From positions 1 to 64,000 of IMG/VR virus record IMGVR_UViG_3300008108_000169: a DNA stretch of 64,000 nucleotides, one strand, 5' to 3'. The position numbers were made by a program, and so were the translations under genes. Each line of letters opens with the position of its first letter. Within the stretch, counting starts at the first letter, position 1. Source of the stretch: a virus. Below the pieces are notes generated by a model that saw nothing but the letters and a program-made list of their open reading frames with translations, did no database searches and was not told where the DNA came from. Of this stretch, positions 19,520 through 28,394 are shown one piece after another.

Positions 19520-19593
19520 TACTTGCGTTTCTTTAAAACTCTGCGAGCTGTTGCCTTAATAGAACGTGGGTGATGTGCCTTCCATTTAGCCAT
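19519..19593 (-). CDS. 24-aa basic peptide
   Basis: MAKWKAHHPRSIKATA then RRVLKKRK. Starts by TAATG overlap with the upstream ORF; GGAG lies ~7 nt before. Similar in tail to the preceding peptide (ARRxxxRRK), suggesting nucleic-acid binding. Not recognised. Confidence 0.55.
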   Translation of the reverse strand: MAKWKAHHPRSIKATARRVLKKRK

Positions 19594-19661
19594 TATTTTC
19601 TCCTACGCATCGCTCTGCGAGCTGCCGCTTTTACGCTGTTCTTTTTTGCCTTGTATGCCAT
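19593..19661 (-). CDS. 22-aa basic peptide
   Basis: MAYKAKKNSVKAAARRAMRR plus RK. AAGGAAATTAAA precedes the ATG. First of the three coupled tiny ORFs. A weak promoter (TTGACT, 17 bp, TTAAAT) is at 19700-19728. Confidence 0.55.
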   Translation of the reverse strand: MAYKAKKNSVKAAARRAMRRRK

Positions 19662-19699
19662 TTTAATTTCCTTTTTTACAAGTGGTGTTTGTATAGTGT

Positions 19700-19728
19700 A
19701 TTTAAACATAATTTGGTTAAAAAGTCAA
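19700..19728 (-). promoter_or_regulatory. Probable promoter for tiny ORFs and tmRNA
   Basis: TTGACT (19723-19728), 17-bp spacer, TTAAAT (19700-19705). Confidence 0.45.
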
Positions 19729-19779
19729 TTATTATGGCAAAAACTAAATACTTGTGTTATCAGAGCGGAGCGAATCAAA

Positions 19780-20061
19780 ATGAGCGAAATATTCAAACTT
19801 ATCGGGGACCTTGGGTTCCCTATTGCTGTAGCCCTATCCGGCGGCTACTTTGTATATCTAACAATCAAATTACTATTACAAGGCGTACTAGGTTCAATTA
19901 ACGGTATGAAGGGCATTATTATTGCTCTTGACAATCGTGTTAAAACTATGAACCACGATGTTGTGCGTATCGATACTATAGTATCTAACGCATTAGGTTT
20001 AAAGCCAGATGTAGATCGTATCGCCCGAGCTGATGGTAAGAATGATGCTAGAAGGGATTAA
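19780..20061 (+). CDS. Membrane-anchored coiled-coil protein, 93 aa
   Basis: MSEIFKLIGDLGFPIAVALS leads into one membrane helix, then a helical tail. The same plan as the gene at 20535, so the two are probably paralogues. Size and topology fit small phage holin or holin-accessory proteins, but this is inference. GGAG lies 12 nt before the ATG. Confidence 0.65.
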   Translation: MSEIFKLIGDLGFPIAVALSGGYFVYLTIKLLLQGVLGSINGMKGIIIALDNRVKTMNHDVVRIDTIVSNALGLKPDVDRIARADGKNDARRD

Positions 20062-20063
20062 TT

Positions 20064-20261
20064 ATGTTATACCTGGATTATTCCTGGGACTGTAGTCCTA
20101 ATGGAATCATATTAGATGAAGAATTTAACAGCGATAAACTTGGCTGGCGAGGTGGAGACCTTTTTAAGCTGATCAATCGTAACGGTCGACAGATGTTAGT
20201 TAAAGTCGACCCAGTTGAGGCATTTAGCAAAGGATACCCTGTAAATGTTCAAGAAGAGTAA
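20064..20261 (+). CDS. Hypothetical 65-aa protein
   Basis: MLYLDYSWDCSPNG; beta-rich, ends in NVQEE. Starts 2 bp after the previous stop and overlaps the next gene by 17 bp. Not recognised. Confidence 0.65.
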   Translation: MLYLDYSWDCSPNGIILDEEFNSDKLGWRGGDLFKLINRNGRQMLVKVDPVEAFSKGYPVNVQEE

Positions 20262-20403
20262 ATGGGAATTATGGTACGATGCTCAACCAGAGCATATTAA
20301 GCGTTGGATGGATCAAGACCATGCTATATGGTATGATCGTGACATGTACAAAGCAGTTGCTTTTGGATTATTTGTTGGAGTGTTGATTGGACTTGCTATT
20401 TGA
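20245..20403 (+). CDS. Small C-terminal-anchored membrane protein, 52 aa
   Basis: MFKKSKWELWYDAQPEHI then a C-terminal hydrophobic stretch (VAFGLFVGVLIGLAI) typical of a tail anchor. Part of a tight plus-strand cluster of small membrane proteins. Confidence 0.6.
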   Translation: MFKKSKWELWYDAQPEHIKRWMDQDHAIWYDRDMYKAVAFGLFVGVLIGLAI

Positions 20404-20410
20404 GTCTTTC

Positions 20411-20533
20411 ATGGTATTTTATCTGCTAGAGCTGATAGTGTTAGCCCTGGCATATTACCTTTACTTCAAAGAATCTAAAGTCCAAGAGAAAAAAATCTGG
20501 GACCCGTGGGGAGTATGGAAGGAGATAAAATAA
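20411..20533 (+). CDS. Small N-terminal-anchored membrane protein, 40 aa
   Basis: MVFYLLELIVLALAYYLYF is a membrane helix followed by a charged tail ending WDPWGVWKEIK. Possible spanin/holin accessory; function unknown. Confidence 0.6.
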   Translation: MVFYLLELIVLALAYYLYFKESKVQEKKIWDPWGVWKEIK

Positions 20534-20534
20534 T

Positions 20535-20939
20535 ATGGATGTAGTAGAGTTAATTAACAAATATGGATTTCCGATAGTAATGGCTGTCGGCTTAGGTTAT
20601 ATTATCAAGTATGTTTGGGAGTGGGCTACTAAAGAAGTTAAACCTGTCATCAGCGAAGCCAACACAACATTAGTTGCCCTGATAGATCGTATTCGCATGT
20701 TAGACAATGATTTAATTCGTCTAAACCAAAAGGTCAACACAGTCTTACACCTACGTGGTAAGATTATCGAAAGTGATCGTGTTATGGAAGCCGTTAAAGT
20801 AGAAAGAGAAGCATCACAACGTTTCGATGAAGCAGCCAAACTCGACGACAATAAACCAAAATTTGTCAAGCGCCGAGATGATATTGCAGATGCTGAAGAA
20901 GAAGAAAATAAAAAAACAGCAGCCTCAGGGGAAGGCTAA
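20535..20939 (+). CDS. Membrane-anchored coiled-coil protein, 134 aa
   Basis: MDVVELINKYGFPIVMAVG is followed by a single membrane helix, then coiled coil and a highly acidic/basic tail (DAEEEENKK). Paralogous in layout to the 93-aa protein. Holin-like by topology only. Confidence 0.65.
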   Translation: MDVVELINKYGFPIVMAVGLGYIIKYVWEWATKEVKPVISEANTTLVALIDRIRMLDNDLIRLNQKVNTVLHLRGKIIESDRVMEAVKVEREASQRFDEAAKLDDNKPKFVKRRDDIADAEEEENKKTAASGEG

Positions 20940-21055
20940 AGAATTCACCTTAGGACCTTTGTAGTTAGGTGATGGGCGGCTACTGCCCGGGGGCTCCACG
21001 ATTCGCTACCGTATCCCCCGAAAGTGGCATTTTATTGACCTCCTTGTCTAGAACC
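20940..21055 (+). other. Structured intergenic region
   Basis: Contains hairpins GGGC-GGCTACT-GCCC and GGGGG...CCCCC, and CCAC...GTGG followed by CATTTTATT. It may terminate the membrane-protein operon or form a leader for the isocitrate lyase gene. Confidence 0.4.
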
Positions 21056-21062
21056 ATAAATA
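21056..21062 (+). promoter_or_regulatory. T4-like late promoter core for isocitrate lyase
   Basis: ATAAATA, 21 bp before the AceA start codon; AAGGAG follows. Confidence 0.5.
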
Positions 21063-21083
21063 CTAGGCTTACAAGGAGATACC

Positions 21084-22292
21084 ATGAAAAAGCGAAATTA
21101 CACACAAGACACAGTCCGCAAGTTACAAGGCTCATTACAAATTGAGCATACATTAGCAAAACGTGGTGCTATCAAACTACGTGAACTACTAGCAAACGAA
21201 CCATACGTTAACACGCTAGGTGCATACAGTGGACAACAAGCCGTCCAACATGCCAAGGCAGGACTTAAAGCAATTTATCTATCAGGCTGGCAGGTGGCCG
21301 CAGCCGCAAACACAGCAGGACAAACATACCCAGATCAAAGTTTGTATCCTGTAAACTCAGTACCGACAATCGTTAAGCAGATTAACAATGCTTTCCGTCG
21401 TGCTGATCAAATTGAACATTCAGAAGGCCAAGTAACTACAGATTACTTCTTACCAATCGTAGCTGATGCTGAAGCAGGCTTTGGTGGTGCATTAAACGCA
21501 TATGAACTAATGATGGCCATGATTGAAGCAGGTGCAGGTGGTGTACACTTTGAAGATCAGTTATCAAGTGAAAAGAAATGTGGACACTTAGGTGGCAAGG
21601 TTTTAATCCCTACTAGTCAAGCAATACGAAATTTGCAGGCTGCACGGTTAGCCGCAGACGTAGCAGGTGTTGATACTGTTATCCTAGCACGTACAGATGC
21701 CGAGTCAGCAACGCTTATTACCAGCGACCATGATCCACTAGATAAGGATTTTATCATCAATGAACGCACTGAAGAAGGTTTCTATAAGTTCCGTAATGGA
21801 TTAGATGCTTGTATTGCTCGCGGGCTTGCTTATGCTCCCTATGCAGATCTACTATGGTTTGAAACTAGTACACCTGATATCCAACAGGCCAAGAAGTTCG
21901 CAGATGCAATCCACGCACAGTTCCCGGATCAAATGTTGGCTTACAACTGTTCTCCGTCGTTTAACTGGCGTAAGTTCTTAAGCGAAGAAGAGTGCGAAAC
22001 ATTTCAACATGAACTAGGAGAGCTAGGATACAAGTTCCAGTTCATTACACTAGCAGGTTTCCACTCAGTTAATCTTGCTACATTTGAACTAGCAGAAGCA
22101 TACAAGGCACGTGGCATGGCTGGTTATTCAGAAATGCAACAACGTGAGTTTGCCGCACAAGAACGTGGGTTCACAACTGTTAAACATCAGCGTGAAGTTG
22201 GAGTTGGTTATTTTGACTTAATTAGTGAAGCAGTCGGTGCTACCAGTACTGTAGCAAATAAAACTTCTACCGAAGCTGATCAGTTCCACTAA
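21084..22292 (+). CDS. aceA: Isocitrate lyase
   Basis: 402 aa, close to full bacterial length (~430). The catalytic signature KKCGHLGGK (Cys nucleophile) is near residue 171, with ADAEAGFGG and [14 protein letters not shown] forming the Mg-binding and active-site loops, and the usual C-terminal EADQFH. It splits isocitrate to glyoxylate and succinate, the first step of the glyoxylate shunt. Malate synthase is not in the window. AAGGAG precedes the ATG and a late-type promoter core is upstream, so expression is probably during infection. Confidence 0.95.
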   Translation: MKKRNYTQDTVRKLQGSLQIEHTLAKRGAIKLRELLANEPYVNTLGAYSGQQAVQHAKAGLKAIYLSGWQVAAAANTAGQTYPDQSLYPVNSVPTIVKQINNAFRRADQIEHSEGQVTTDYFLPIVADAEAGFGGALNAYELMMAMIEAGAGGVHFEDQLSSEKKCGHLGGKVLIPTSQAIRNLQAARLAADVAGVDTVILARTDAESATLITSDHDPLDKDFIINERTEEGFYKFRNGLDACIARGLAYAPYADLLWFETSTPDIQQAKKFADAIHAQFPDQMLAYNCSPSFNWRKFLSEEECETFQHELGELGYKFQFITLAGFHSVNLATFELAEAYKARGMAGYSEMQQREFAAQERGFTTVKHQREVGVGYFDLISEAVGATSTVANKTSTEADQFH

Positions 22293-22302
22293 ATAGTAGA
22301 CT

Positions 22303-23025
22303 ATGTTTACTATTACTTTCTTGCAGGGTTTGCTGATAACCCTGCTACTCACACATCTTACTATTATCAGCGTAACCTTGTATCTTCATAGATCACAAGC
22401 ACATCGTGGAGTAGAGTTTCATCCTTGGCTTAATCATTTTTTCCGTTTTTGGATTTGGTTAACAACAGGTATGACTACTAAGGCATGGGTAGCAGTACAC
22501 CGAAAACACCATCAAACTACAGATGTAGAAGGCGATCCACACAGTCCACATGTATTTGGAATTTGGAAATTACTATTTGGTGGCTGGAGTTTATATCATG
22601 AAGCTACGAAGGACGCGACCTTTGTTATTAAATATGGAGCCGGAACTCCTAAAGATAAACTTGAAATATTTTATATGAAGTATCACCGGGCAGGATTCTT
22701 GTTGATGTTGGTCATAGACCTTGTTCTTTTTGGCCTGCCTGGTATTCTTATTTGGGGTGTTCAAATGATCTGGATTCCGTTCTGGGCCGCTGGCTTTATT
22801 AACGGTATTGGTCATTGGTGGGGATATCGTAACGGAGACACTAACGACTATAGTCGTAATGTTAGTCCTATTGGTATTTTAATCGGCGGAGAAGAACTAC
22901 ATAACAATCATCATTTAGATCCTGCTAATCCTAAATTCAGACGTCGTTGGTTTGAATTAGATATCGGTTGGATCTATATTAAAATACTAGAAGCTTTAAG
23001 ACTTGCTACCGTTAGGAGTGCATAG
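22303..23025 (+). CDS. Acyl-CoA/fatty-acid desaturase
   Basis: 240 aa with the three histidine boxes of membrane di-iron desaturases: HRSQAH, HRKHH and HNNHH, between hydrophobic segments. It introduces a double bond (delta-9 type) into acyl chains, likely altering host membrane fluidity. It lies 10 bp after aceA and overlaps the convergent peptidase gene by 14 bp. Confidence 0.93.
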   Translation: MFTITFLQGLLITLLLTHLTIISVTLYLHRSQAHRGVEFHPWLNHFFRFWIWLTTGMTTKAWVAVHRKHHQTTDVEGDPHSPHVFGIWKLLFGGWSLYHEATKDATFVIKYGAGTPKDKLEIFYMKYHRAGFLLMLVIDLVLFGLPGILIWGVQMIWIPFWAAGFINGIGHWWGYRNGDTNDYSRNVSPIGILIGGEELHNNHHLDPANPKFRRRWFELDIGWIYIKILEALRLATVRSA

Positions 23026-23722
23026 CAAGATAAACTGCCTCCGGAACACGGGTTTTAGTATTTTTACTATTCAATAGGACAACAATGCGTTGTCCTATTT
23101 TTGTATTCACTAGCATGACGATGCAACCACCGCTGGCTCGAATCCATCCTGTTTTGCTCACAACAAAATCATGTGTTGCAATCATTGGGTTTGTATTTCT
23201 AAATACTAAAACTTTCTTTTTCTTATGAATCTTAATTTCACTCATCTTGCTAGCTTCGACAATTTCTGTATAATGTTCTGCGGCCCGTACTAACTTTATC
23301 AGATCGTACGCTGTGCTAGAATTCATTACACCTAAACCAGTTGGATCAATAAAACGACTATCTATCATACCCAAACTTTTTGCTTTATTATTCATAGCTG
23401 TAATACAACTTTGCCGACCGCCTGGATAATGTTTGCACAACTCTTCTGATGCACGATTATCGGAATGAACGATAGCTAATTGAATTAGCTCTTTTCTTGT
23501 GTATGGTTTTAAAAATTCATCTAAGTCTTGTCTAGCATCTAACACAACCATGACCGTCATTAGTTTGGTTATACTGGCAATGCTACGTTGTTGATACATG
23601 TTCTCACTTTGAATGACATGCCCGTCGGCATCTGCTACTAACCAACTAGTAGCAGTTATTTTCTCAGCCGATGCAGAAAAAGACAGGGATGCTAACAGTA
23701 AAAAAAATATATGTTTAATCAT
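23012..23722 (-). CDS. pbpG-like: PBP7-like D-alanyl-D-alanine endopeptidase (peptidase S11)
   Basis: 236 aa with signal peptide (MIKHIFFLLLASLSFSASA). S11 motifs in order: SITK (SxxK nucleophile), HSDNR (SxN) and VSKTGW (KTG). It would cleave peptidoglycan cross-links in the periplasm, possibly for lysis or cell-wall remodelling. It ends the curli/cyclase operon and overlaps the desaturase gene tail to tail. Confidence 0.9.
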   Translation of the reverse strand: MIKHIFFLLLASLSFSASAEKITATSWLVADADGHVIQSENMYQQRSIASITKLMTVMVVLDARQDLDEFLKPYTRKELIQLAIVHSDNRASEELCKHYPGGRQSCITAMNNKAKSLGMIDSRFIDPTGLGVMNSSTAYDLIKLVRAAEHYTEIVEASKMSEIKIHKKKKVLVFRNTNPMIATHDFVVSKTGWIRASGGCIVMLVNTKIGQRIVVLLNSKNTKTRVPEAVYLAMHS

Positions 23723-23886
23723 TATCTACAGATGCTAAAAGATTTAATGCCGTTGAGACTAAATTGACTTAGAAACTTTTCCATATCGTCGTTAACGCTA
23801 ATCATTTTTGCTGGATACATAAACTTGTATTGTAGCATAAGCCATACATAATAGTCAAACCACCAGTCAACCGGAGTATAAATCAT
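23722..23886 (-). CDS. Hypothetical 54-aa protein
   Basis: MIYTPVDWWFDYYVWLM; aromatic-rich. The ATG overlaps the cyclase stop as ATGA, and its stop abuts the peptidase start. Start chosen by that overlap. Unknown. Confidence 0.55.
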   Translation of the reverse strand: MIYTPVDWWFDYYVWLMLQYKFMYPAKMISVNDDMEKFLSQFSLNGIKSFSICR

Positions 23887-25925
23887 TTTTCGTGTGCGAC
23901 AAATTCGCCATTCCAATTATCTGGAAGGTCTTGCTGTTTCATAAATTCGCAACGCTCAATCCAGATTTTGTAGTACTTGTCCATTTGTCCGCCAAATGTG
24001 CCTTTCATTTTCTTACACATTTCTGCGGCTTCGTCAAACTTCTTAGCCTTGTATAGAGATTGCATTTCGTTATACTTGACTAGGTCTTTACTCCAATCTT
24101 CACCGTTAGGTCTTAAGGCTGTATAGATTAAGTCTGCTACACTTTTGCCTTTTGGTTGTAAATTATCGATACACAAGTAAAAGAAATCGTCCTTGGTTCT
24201 ATTGTAGGTTTCAGCACCAATAATACATAACACACCATAAGCCTTGCAACGTGCTTCTAAACGTGCGGCTGTTGAAACCATGTCACCTAAGATGTCATAA
24301 CTATGTCTATCTGTGCTACCCATCTCACCAATAAAGCCTATACCTGTGTTACAACCCCAACCCATAGCCGCAGGTGGTAATCCCTGTGCTTCCATTTCTT
24401 TTGTATAAGCATCAACAGCGTCTAACATTTCAAGTCCAACAGCAACGATTGTACGAGCATGATTAGGATCTTCAATCGGAGCACCGTGTATGTGCATTGA
24501 CGCATCTCCTACATACTTAATGACCATACCTTTGTTGTCCATGATTGGGCGGCTGATAGCGTCCATGTATCCATTCATATACTTGCCTAGGCCAGCAACG
24601 TCATCACCATAGTGTTCACCAATAGGAGTAAAGCCGCGCAAGTCACTGAACATAACACTTACGTCTTTGCGCACACCACGCTTGATCAAGTCTGGATCTT
24701 TCTGTAACATCTCTACTACTTCTTTTGAGCAGTAGCCAGCAAATTGTTTTTTGATTGCCTGCTTCTGTAAGAATTCACTTACAAACTTAACCCCATAAGT
24801 ATGCAGAGCGACGAGAATAAGACCAGCCGTGCTTGCCGTCGCGTCTCCCAAGATTCTGAATTCACTGAAACCGTACCGACTAGCAACAACACAGGCAACG
24901 ATCCCACTAACAGTTGTAAAAATACCGACATAGGTCCACCTCGATAATCCAATAATAATTAAACCTAATACTAACAAGGTTAGTATTTCCGCTCCATCGG
25001 CCCAATCAGGACGTTGGATTACTACACCGTTGGCCATTGTACCGATTACAGCCGCTTGCACTTCATGTGGCCATACTGCTCCTTTTGCTGTAGGTAATGG
25101 ATTTCCTATACCTGCGGCGGTTGGTCCTACAATGACTATAGCACCTTCTAAATCTTTAGGCAATTTTAGTAAACTAAAACTGCGCGACTGCTGACTCCAG
25201 TCGATCCACACACGACCTAGTTGATCTGTTGTAATAGGACCAAATTTAGGAATACGCATTTTCTCAATGCCACCCTCAAACATTTTAACTTGTACTGTTG
25301 AATCACCTGCGGCAACACGTAGAGTTTCTAGACTTAGTGATGGATAAAGTTTGCCATCTACTGTAACCAGTAACGGCATACGACGATTGACACCGTCAAC
25401 CTCTGGGAGTGTATTTGTAATACCGACACCAGCGGCATTATTTTCTAATACTGGAATATTAGCAATAAGTCCAGGATACTGGACTATTTGATCTGCGAAT
25501 TCTGAATTAATTACTGCTGATCCCGGAACACGTGGAGTATTCTTTGTTTTTTGTGCAGGAGTAGAACTTAAAACTACTGGTGCTTCTTTTAGAGCTTGAC
25601 CCAGCGCACTGTCGCCACCTGTACGGTCTGCTTCTGGCATGAGTACATTAAGTACAACAAGGCCAGCTCCCCTCTGATATAAATCTCGTACAATTTTAGC
25701 ATATTCTGCTCTTGGTAGGGGCCACTGTCCATATTTATTTAAACTCTCTTCGTCAATATTTACAGTTACAATATTGTTAAAGGTAGGTTCTTTGGCTGTA
25801 ATCAGTGTGTCAAAATAACGTAGTCTAACGCTTTCGACAAATGTAGGATCTGCAACACGTATGCCCACTACTAACGCTAAGGTTAATAGTGCAGTCCATG
25901 GGCTTAAAAGTATTTTTTTTACCAT
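23883..25925 (-). CDS. CHASE2-domain class III adenylate/guanylate cyclase
   Basis: 680 aa. An N-terminal membrane helix, an extracytoplasmic CHASE2 sensor domain, three membrane helices near 310-380, then a class III cyclase domain with metal-binding Asp residues in MFSDLRGFT and VGDASMHIHGAP and the later GDMVSTAARLEA. It makes cAMP (or cGMP) in response to a periplasmic signal. FecR-domain proteins and CHASE2 cyclases often sit together in betaproteobacteria, as here. Confidence 0.9.
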   Translation of the reverse strand: MVKKILLSPWTALLTLALVVGIRVADPTFVESVRLRYFDTLITAKEPTFNNIVTVNIDEESLNKYGQWPLPRAEYAKIVRDLYQRGAGLVVLNVLMPEADRTGGDSALGQALKEAPVVLSSTPAQKTKNTPRVPGSAVINSEFADQIVQYPGLIANIPVLENNAAGVGITNTLPEVDGVNRRMPLLVTVDGKLYPSLSLETLRVAAGDSTVQVKMFEGGIEKMRIPKFGPITTDQLGRVWIDWSQQSRSFSLLKLPKDLEGAIVIVGPTAAGIGNPLPTAKGAVWPHEVQAAVIGTMANGVVIQRPDWADGAEILTLLVLGLIIIGLSRWTYVGIFTTVSGIVACVVASRYGFSEFRILGDATASTAGLILVALHTYGVKFVSEFLQKQAIKKQFAGYCSKEVVEMLQKDPDLIKRGVRKDVSVMFSDLRGFTPIGEHYGDDVAGLGKYMNGYMDAISRPIMDNKGMVIKYVGDASMHIHGAPIEDPNHARTIVAVGLEMLDAVDAYTKEMEAQGLPPAAMGWGCNTGIGFIGEMGSTDRHSYDILGDMVSTAARLEARCKAYGVLCIIGAETYNRTKDDFFYLCIDNLQPKGKSVADLIYTALRPNGEDWSKDLVKYNEMQSLYKAKKFDEAAEMCKKMKGTFGGQMDKYYKIWIERCEFMKQQDLPDNWNGEFVAHEK

Positions 25926-25936
25926 ATAATATTTAA

Positions 25937-26233
25937 TTAAATTGAATCACTTAAAAATTTAGAATCTTGGCCCACTCCGATAATACAGGCTATTTTTGAA
26001 GTCATTTGTAATAATGTCCAGAATCCAGTCTTCTCGTTAACAAATAAAGCAAATCTAGTATCGTCTACAGGATTACGTGCAGTCCATACAGGCTTTTCAT
26101 TGTAGTTTTCAGTAAGGCTTTTAATAAGAGTTTGTGTATCATCGCAAAGCACGGGTTTACGGCTTTCAAATGGTTCGGCATTTGCTAAAGAAACAGTCAA
26201 GCTAAGTAGTAACGCTGATAGTAAAGTACGCAT
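25937..26233 (-). CDS. Secreted 98-aa protein
   Basis: Signal peptide MRTLLSALLLSLTVSLANA, then a small domain with two Cys (LCDDTQTLIKSL and IACIIGVG). A late-promoter core (26253-26259) and GGAG precede it. Sits between the curlin-like and cyclase genes; function unknown. Confidence 0.7.
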   Translation of the reverse strand: MRTLLSALLLSLTVSLANAEPFESRKPVLCDDTQTLIKSLTENYNEKPVWTARNPVDDTRFALFVNEKTGFWTLLQMTSKIACIIGVGQDSKFLSDSI

Positions 26234-26252
26234 AGCATACTCCTTAAAACTA

Positions 26253-26259
26253 TATTTAT
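26253..26259 (-). promoter_or_regulatory. T4-like late promoter core
   Basis: ATAAATA, 20 bp before the 98-aa secreted protein. Confidence 0.5.
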
Positions 26260-28394
26260 TGCCTTACTACTGTGGTGCAACCTGCAGGATTTGTACAGCT
26301 CTGTATAATATTAAATGATTTGCCGCCAGTCTGTTGTAAATCGACATTAGCGGCGCCGCCGGAGTTTGTAAGATTAATGCTGGCGTTATTAGCAGTAGAT
26401 CCGCTTTGAGTAACTGTAACTGTATGCCCATTACCTGTTAGCATATTTTCTAAATAATGATTGCCTGTACCTTCTTGTACTGCTGTTACAGAATTGTTGC
26501 TACCATTTACTGTAGTAAACATAATTTTATTTGCATTATCTTTTTGGTTAGTATTGACAATATTATTGCTACCGGTTATAGTAGTCTCTTTAAAATTACT
26601 GCTGGTACTATTATTTGATTGTTGTGTAGTAATATTATTATAGGCACCGTTAACATCTAATTTATGATAGTTAGTTCCAGTCTGTGTTAAATTAATATTA
26701 TTACTGCCGGACCCCGCGATAGTAGCTTCGGTTGTATTTTTGCCAGCTGATGTAGTCTGTGTCACAGTTACATTGTTAGCATTTCCGCTGACCTGATCAA
26801 TGTACAAATAATTGTTTGAATTTTGACTAGAACCGTTGTTCCAGTTATTAATTCTTCCTTGCTGTTGCGGTGTTGGCATAACACTGCCTGCACCACTGTT
26901 AATAACTTCTTGGCCAGTACCGTTGGTCATTGTGATTGTTCCGCCCTCAACGACTGGTCCTAGGTTAACAGTAGATCCAGTAATGTTAACCACAGAGGAA
27001 TTAGAATACACAACTCCTGTTGTATCCACAGTATAGGTAGGAATAGTACCTGTAGTAAATGCACTATTAGATATAGTTCTTAGGCCGTCGCCGTAATCCC
27101 AATAAAATGTGTTACCAAATCCGCCTTCTGTATTCCAATACCATGCTTCAATATTATATGTTTGTCCTGCTACAACATCCATCCAACCACTGCTAGTATA
27201 ACCAAATATAGCCTGATATCGAACAGTTTCATTTTGATTGATGACAGTATTTCCATTTATACGTAAAACAAATCCGTCATCGGTGTTGTTGTAAAAATAC
27301 AATCTGTAAACAGTTCCTGCAGGCTTTGATGAAGTTATTGGTGCTGTTATAGTTCCCGAGTATCTAATAACTGTACCATCGTTAGATCCAAACCAACTGT
27401 TGTCGTTGTTTGGTAAATCAGAATTGGTTGCAATAAAAATGCCGTTACTAGTAACCCCACTGTTTACTGTGTTGCCATAGTCCGATATATTAGTAGACGG
27501 TGTTCTGTAAGTGAAGTTCCAAGTACATATTCCGAGGAAACAATTATAATTTTTGGGATCATATCTCCATACTTGAAAATTAAGACCTCGCTGTATGGTT
27601 TGAGAGGATGTTACAGCAGTACCGTTTGATTCAATAGTTGTTCCAGATACGCCTGTTGTTGTAACAGTATTAATAGGTGTGTTAATAGTTGTTAGTGTAT
27701 TTCCAACAATAGTATTAGTTGTCACTGTGCTAGATACCTTTGTCTGATATAGTGATTCTGTACCATTACTGCTTGTACTAGTTCCGTCGCTATAAGTTGT
27801 AGTAGTTACAGGTGTACGATAAACATAAGTTGTATTACCACTTGTTACTGTTCTTGTTGTATAGGTTGTAGTTGTACCTGTTACAGTAACTACTGGAGCA
27901 CTAGGTTGTGCTGTTTGACCGGACGTTAAAGGTGTTGTACTTGCCCACGTATAATTAGACAAGTCGGTTGATGATACAGAAGTATCCATATTTGGAAAGG
28001 ACGCACTAGCTCCGTAACTATAACCTTGCGCTGTACTAATGACATTACCAAAAAAACCTGAACCTATATAAAATATAGCGCCATTTCCCAAAGCAGTAAT
28101 ATCGCCATAGTCATGAACAACTTTTGCCAAGGTTCCGTTGCTGTTATATAAACCTAATCCATATTGACCGGGATTAGTTGTACTAGGAAAGAATTGAAAA
28201 TATTGTCCGCTAGATACTGTAACAGTTTGAAAGTTTTTATCATACGGTGCTATAAAATTACTGGCATATAATGTTGTTCCACTCCAATAATACTGCACAT
28301 CAAAAATTTGGTTGACGCCAAATTTACCGTCGGTGATGGCTGCAAAAGCATTTGAACACATCAGCGTGAGAAGAAATAAAATTCGTTTTATCAT
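26256..28394 (-). CDS. Large secreted protein with C-terminal curlin-type repeats
   Basis: 712 aa with signal peptide (MIKRILFLLTLMCSNAFA). The middle has a Thr/Ser-rich linker and a PA14-like segment (YRLYFYNNTDDGFVLRING). From about 520 on there are repeats of the curlin type (N-x-x-x-x-Q-x-G/N-x-x-N, e.g. NNINLTQTGTNYHKL). It could be a minor or adhesive amyloid subunit exported through CsgG. The stop overlaps nothing but lies 20 bp from the next gene; the start overlaps FecR by ATGA. Confidence 0.75.
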   Translation of the reverse strand: MIKRILFLLTLMCSNAFAAITDGKFGVNQIFDVQYYWSGTTLYASNFIAPYDKNFQTVTVSSGQYFQFFPSTTNPGQYGLGLYNSNGTLAKVVHDYGDITALGNGAIFYIGSGFFGNVISTAQGYSYGASASFPNMDTSVSSTDLSNYTWASTTPLTSGQTAQPSAPVVTVTGTTTTYTTRTVTSGNTTYVYRTPVTTTTYSDGTSTSSNGTESLYQTKVSSTVTTNTIVGNTLTTINTPINTVTTTGVSGTTIESNGTAVTSSQTIQRGLNFQVWRYDPKNYNCFLGICTWNFTYRTPSTNISDYGNTVNSGVTSNGIFIATNSDLPNNDNSWFGSNDGTVIRYSGTITAPITSSKPAGTVYRLYFYNNTDDGFVLRINGNTVINQNETVRYQAIFGYTSSGWMDVVAGQTYNIEAWYWNTEGGFGNTFYWDYGDGLRTISNSAFTTGTIPTYTVDTTGVVYSNSSVVNITGSTVNLGPVVEGGTITMTNGTGQEVINSGAGSVMPTPQQQGRINNWNNGSSQNSNNYLYIDQVSGNANNVTVTQTTSAGKNTTEATIAGSGSNNINLTQTGTNYHKLDVNGAYNNITTQQSNNSTSSNFKETTITGSNNIVNTNQKDNANKIMFTTVNGSNNSVTAVQEGTGNHYLENMLTGNGHTVTVTQSGSTANNASINLTNSGGAANVDLQQTGGKSFNIIQSCTNPAGCTTVVRQ

